The notes beneath the pieces were generated by a model. That model was not told the DNA's origin, did not search any database, and worked only from the letters and a program-made list of their open reading frames with translations. From positions 1-9,017 of the forward strand of contig CAILKC010000398.1 in NCBI GenBank assembly GCA_903834675.1: a DNA stretch of 9,017 nucleotides. The letters run 5' to 3'. Below, piece after piece: positions 6,597 to 9,017 of this stretch (positions are counted from its first letter, which is position 1; each line of letters begins with the position of its first letter). The DNA is from an uncultured Victivallales bacterium (lineage in GTDB: Bacteria; Verrucomicrobiota; Lentisphaeria; Oligosphaerales; JAFGRS01). A program made the translations under genes and the position numbers.

Positions 6597-7279
6597 CGCC
6601 GCGATTCCCGTTGCAGGACGCCCTTCTCCAGATGCAGTTCGCGCCCGGCAAATTCGGCGACGTGCGGATCGTGGGTGACGATGATGATGGTCTTGCCAAA
6701 CTCCTCATTGAGACGCTTCATGAGCAGCAGGACATCGTGCGCCGCGGCGGCGTCGAGATCGCCGGTCGGTTCGTCGGCCACCAGCAGTTGCGGATCGCAG
6801 GCCAGGGCCCGGGCGATCGCCACGCGCTGCTCCTGTCCGCCGGAGAGTTCGGACGGGCGGTGGTCCATGCGGTCCGCCAAACCGACGCAGCGCAGGGCCG
6901 CTTCGGCATGAGCGCGCCGTGCCGCGCGGCTCAGCGGCTGCAAGCTCAGGGGCAGCTCCACATTCTGCCGGGCGGTCAGGACAGGCAGAAGATTGAAGGA
7001 CTGGAAGACGAACCCGACGTGGTCGGCACGCCAACGGGCCAACTCGCGGGAGCTCAGCGCCGCCAGATCAAGACCGCAGACACGGACCTTTCCCGAGGTC
7101 GGGCGGTCGAGCCCGGCCAGCAGATTCAGTAGCGTCGTCTTGCCCGAGCCCGAGGGACCCATGAGCGCCACAAACTCACCCGCCTCAAGGCGCAGGGTGA
7201 CGTGGTCCAGGCAGCGGATGTCGTTGCCACCTTTCCGGTAAATCCGGGTCACGTCCTCGATCTCGACGATGGGGGGCAT
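6593..7279 (-). CDS. ABC transporter ATP-binding protein, LolD/MacB type
   Basis: 228 residues, the usual length for a stand-alone LolD/MacB-family ATPase. All nucleotide-binding elements are visible: aromatic A-loop Y14, Walker A GPSGSGKT (41-48), Q-loop Q93 in FVFQSFNLLP, signature LSGGQEQRVAIARA (145-158), Walker B LLVADEPTGDLD (165-176, catalytic E170) and switch H203 (VTHDP). RKGGNDIRCLDHV near the N-terminus and FQSFNLLPVLTARQNVELPL are typical of the MacB/LolD/FtsE group. It should hydrolyse ATP at the cytoplasmic face to drive the two FtsX-type permeases encoded next. The ATG is one base after the adaptor stop, with GGAAGG (7291-7296) 11 bases upstream inside the adaptor gene; its own stop overlaps the next start by 4 bases. 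Confidence 0.96.
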   Translation of the reverse strand: MPPIVEIEDVTRIYRKGGNDIRCLDHVTLRLEAGEFVALMGPSGSGKTTLLNLLAGLDRPTSGKVRVCGLDLAALSSRELARWRADHVGFVFQSFNLLPVLTARQNVELPLSLQPLSRAARRAHAEAALRCVGLADRMDHRPSELSGGQEQRVAIARALACDPQLLVADEPTGDLDAAAAHDVLLLMKRLNEEFGKTIIIVTHDPHVAEFAGRELHLEKGVLQRESRR

Positions 7280-7280
7280 C

Positions 7281-8783
7281 TCAGCGGCTTCCTTCCAGGC
7301 GCCGGAGCCGCACCCGCTGGCCGTCGCGCCGCAGCGCCGCGGCGCCCTCGACCACCAGGGCGACGCCCTCGTCCAGGCCGGCGCTGATCTCGACCCGCTC
7401 CCCGCGCCGGGCCCCGAGCGTGACCGGCACCCGCCGAACGCGGTTGTCGCTCACCGTCCAGACGCAGGGCTGGCCCGCCTGCGTCACCAGCGCGGTGGCG
7501 GGAACCGAAATCGGGTCGGGCTGGACTCTCTCTTCGGCGCCGACCGGCGCCTCGGGCGGCAGAAACTTGACCCGCACCGCCATGTCGGTCAGAAAGCGCG
7601 GGTCCACGGCGCGGAATGCGACCCGCACCTTGACCGTCGCCTTGGCGCGGTCCACCCGCGGCAGGAGGCGCTGCACGCTGCCGGGGAAGACCTCGCCCGG
7701 CAGCGCGTCGACGCTGATGCGGGCGCGCCCGCCGGGTTTGACCCGGGCCAACTGGCTTTCCGCCACATCGACTTCCGCCTGCATCGAGGCCGACTCGACC
7801 ACCGTGACGATGGCGCCCTTCGCCTGGGTGCCGCCCACACTGAGCGGCGCCACGATCTCGCCCTCTTCGGCGATGCGCTCGATCACGACCCCCGCAAAGG
7901 GGGCGCGGATGTAATGGTCTTCAAGCCTGGCGCGCAGGGTCTGCGCCCTGGCCTGCGCCGCCAGACGGGCGGCGGCGACGACACTCTGGCCGGCGCGAGC
8001 CGCCCTCACCTGGGCTTCGGCGGCCTTGACCCCATTCACGGCCGCCGCCGCCCGCGCCTTGGCGACGGCCAGCCGGGCCACGCCTTCCTTGGCGGCCTGC
8101 TCGGAGGCCGTGAGACGGGCCTGGGCCAGGCGGACTTCGGTCTGGCGGTCATCCGCCCGGTTCGCCTCGATCGAGCCGGATTGCAGCAGCAGCGCATCGA
8201 CCCGCTGGCGGCGGACCGCATCCTCCAGCGTCACCTGCGCCTCGCTCTGCCGCGCCGCGACCGTCTGTACCGCAGCCTCGCCCGCGGCCACCTCGGCCGC
8301 GGCCTGCGCCCGGCCATCCTGGGCTTGCGCCACCTGCGCTTCGGCCTGAGCGCTGCCAGCCTGGGCCTGCTCGATCACCGCCTCAGCCCGCACCACCTCG
8401 GCGTCGGCTTCGGCTAGCAGTGCATCCAATTCGCGGTGGTCGAGTTCCGCCAAGAGCTGATCCTTCTCCACCACCGCGGCCTCGCGGACCAGGAGTCGGG
8501 CGATCCGAGTAGTGTACTTCGCGGCGACCGTGGACTGGCGGTCAGCCACGATGTAGCCCGCGGCACTGAGTTCCGCCCACGCCGGGTCGCCCTCGGCAAC
8601 GCCGGCACGGATGGCCGTCGCCACCGCCACCCGTGGGGGCAGCAGAAAGACCCGACCCAGCAACAGCGCCAGCACCACGCCAGCCACCCCCAGCCAACCC
8701 CACCAGCGCCCGCGGCGGACCGGTGCGCTCGAACCCGCACGACGGTCGATGCGTAGCGATGTCAATTCCGCGGAATCGGCCAT
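7281..8783 (-). CDS. HlyD/MacA-family periplasmic adaptor (membrane fusion) subunit
   Basis: 500 residues. A charged N-terminus (1-26) leads into one inner-membrane anchor, about 27-48. The first lipoyl half-motif is near 83-115 (STVAAKY...VREAAVVEKDQLLAELD). An Ala/Glu/Gln/Arg-rich helical hairpin runs about 116-196 and 206-288, turning at SGSIEANRADD (202-212). The second lipoyl half follows (HYIRAPFAGVVIERIAEEGE, 290-309). The beta-barrel (about 325-425) and membrane-proximal regions complete the fold. The hairpin, about 80 residues per arm, is long for the family. It should link the ABC exporter to an outer-membrane channel, but none is encoded here. ATG 8783 has AGGAG six bases upstream (8790-8794). 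It is the first gene of the exporter operon, so the promoter at 8898-8926 probably drives all four genes. Confidence 0.93.
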   Translation of the reverse strand: MADSAELTSLRIDRRAGSSAPVRRGRWWGWLGVAGVVLALLLGRVFLLPPRVAVATAIRAGVAEGDPAWAELSAAGYIVADRQSTVAAKYTTRIARLLVREAAVVEKDQLLAELDHRELDALLAEADAEVVRAEAVIEQAQAGSAQAEAQVAQAQDGRAQAAAEVAAGEAAVQTVAARQSEAQVTLEDAVRRQRVDALLLQSGSIEANRADDRQTEVRLAQARLTASEQAAKEGVARLAVAKARAAAAVNGVKAAEAQVRAARAGQSVVAAARLAAQARAQTLRARLEDHYIRAPFAGVVIERIAEEGEIVAPLSVGGTQAKGAIVTVVESASMQAEVDVAESQLARVKPGGRARISVDALPGEVFPGSVQRLLPRVDRAKATVKVRVAFRAVDPRFLTDMAVRVKFLPPEAPVGAEERVQPDPISVPATALVTQAGQPCVWTVSDNRVRRVPVTLGARRGERVEISAGLDEGVALVVEGAAALRRDGQRVRLRRLEGSR

Positions 8784-8789
8784 GAAGGA

Positions 8790-8794
8790 CTCCT
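8790..8794 (-). promoter_or_regulatory. Ribosome binding site of the adaptor gene
   Basis: On the minus strand this is AGGAG, six bases before ATG 8783, ideal spacing for the first gene of the operon. Confidence 0.7.
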
Positions 8795-8897
8795 GAAGCG
8801 CACCGCGGGACGGACTCGCGTCGCCTCGTCATCATCTCTGTCTGCAACCGGCAAACCGGGAGGAACTCGCCTTGTGGACATGAACACGCAGGCTCTG

Positions 8898-8926
8898 AAT
8901 CTATGCGGCTGACGCCTGCAGGTCAA
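8898..8926 (-). promoter_or_regulatory. Sigma70-type promoter of the exporter operon
   Basis: On the minus strand TTGACC (8921-8926, five of six consensus bases) and TAGATT (8898-8903, four of six) are separated by exactly 17 bases. Transcription would start near 8891, giving a leader of about 108 bases before the adaptor ATG. The spacer contains the 8-base palindrome CCTGCAGG (8915-8922), which overlaps the -35 box by two bases and could be a regulator site or chance. Group-specific sigma factors in this phylum are not known to me, so use of this promoter is inferred. Confidence 0.6.
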
Positions 8927-8976
8927 GGAGGGTTGGACCGCAGGGGCGCAAGTCAGCTCCGTAGGGGTTTGCTGGT

Positions 8977-9017
8977 ATGAGACTTGCCGCAACCTCCTAT
9001 GACACCAGGCGCTTCCC
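8977..9017 (+). CDS. Possible start of a divergent gene, cut by the window edge
   Basis: ATG 8977 opens a frame that runs 13 full codons to the edge without a stop (MRLAATSYDTRRF). GTAGGGG (8961-8967) lies nine bases upstream as a plausible ribosome binding site. The first residues resemble the N-termini of some TIM-barrel sugar-isomerase-like proteins, but this is too little to name a family. It would be divergent from the exporter operon, with the operon promoter in the shared 193-base gap. Confidence 0.3.
   Translation, partial: MRLAATSYDTRRF

Noticed and set aside
4959..6911. 650-codon plus-strand open frame opposite the permeases and ATPase
   Set aside because: It is rich in His, Gln, Arg and Gly with no domain pattern. 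It is a stop-poor shadow of three clearly real minus-strand genes in GC-rich DNA.
7269..8417. 382-codon plus-strand open frame opposite the adaptor
   Set aside because: Low-complexity, Arg/Gly/His/Leu-rich shadow of the adaptor's third-position GC; no motifs.
8762..8992. 76-codon minus-strand frame upstream of the adaptor, open to the right edge
   Set aside because: It runs through the promoter and overlaps the adaptor start in another frame. The TTG start touches its AGGAGG with no spacer, and the composition does not look coding. A tail of an upstream gene cannot be fully excluded.

Overview
The window is a GC-rich bacterial segment (mid-60s % GC by eye) with no rRNA, tRNA, transposase or CRISPR array. 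The periplasmic adaptor plus FtsX-type exporter implies a cell with an inner membrane and a periplasm. The exported LamG/glycoside-hydrolase-like protein and the GC-rich intergenic palindromes fit a free-living Planctomycetes/Verrucomicrobia/Lentisphaerae/Armatimonadota-type bacterium. That assignment is a general impression, not a demonstrated placement.

Layout from left to right. Positions 1-210 hold a nested inverted repeat built from two motifs (CCCCAACGGGG and CCCAGGGT) that can fold either as three local hairpins or as one long palindrome centred near 105. Positions 302-3229 (minus) encode a 975-residue secreted protein with a signal peptide, an N-terminal LamG-like domain and a large C-terminal region resembling glycoside-hydrolase-like DUF6067 proteins. 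A 170-bp divergent intergenic region follows. Two small plus-strand genes come next: a stand-alone class III nucleotide cyclase (3400-3867) with all six canonical catalytic positions, and a 72-residue BrnA/CopG-like ribbon-helix-helix protein (3942-4160) with no toxin partner beside it.

Positions 4248-8783 (minus) are one compact operon, transcribed adaptor - ATPase - permease - permease. The junctions are 1 nt apart, a 4-nt ATGA overlap, and 3 nt apart. Together they make a MacAB/Lol-like exporter: a membrane-anchored HlyD-family adaptor with a roughly 170-residue helical hairpin, a LolD/MacB-type ATPase, and two different 4-TM FtsX-fold permeases. The outer-membrane channel that such an adaptor would dock to is not in the window. 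A well-formed sigma70-type promoter (TTGACC-17-TAGATT) lies about 115 bp upstream of the adaptor. At the right edge there may be the first codons of a divergent plus-strand gene (8977 onward).

The ABC exporter is ordinary in type. The parts most worth a second look are the nested palindrome, the sensorless cyclase next to an orphan antitoxin-like regulator, and the cysteine cluster in the secreted protein. No clear new defence or mobile system was found.
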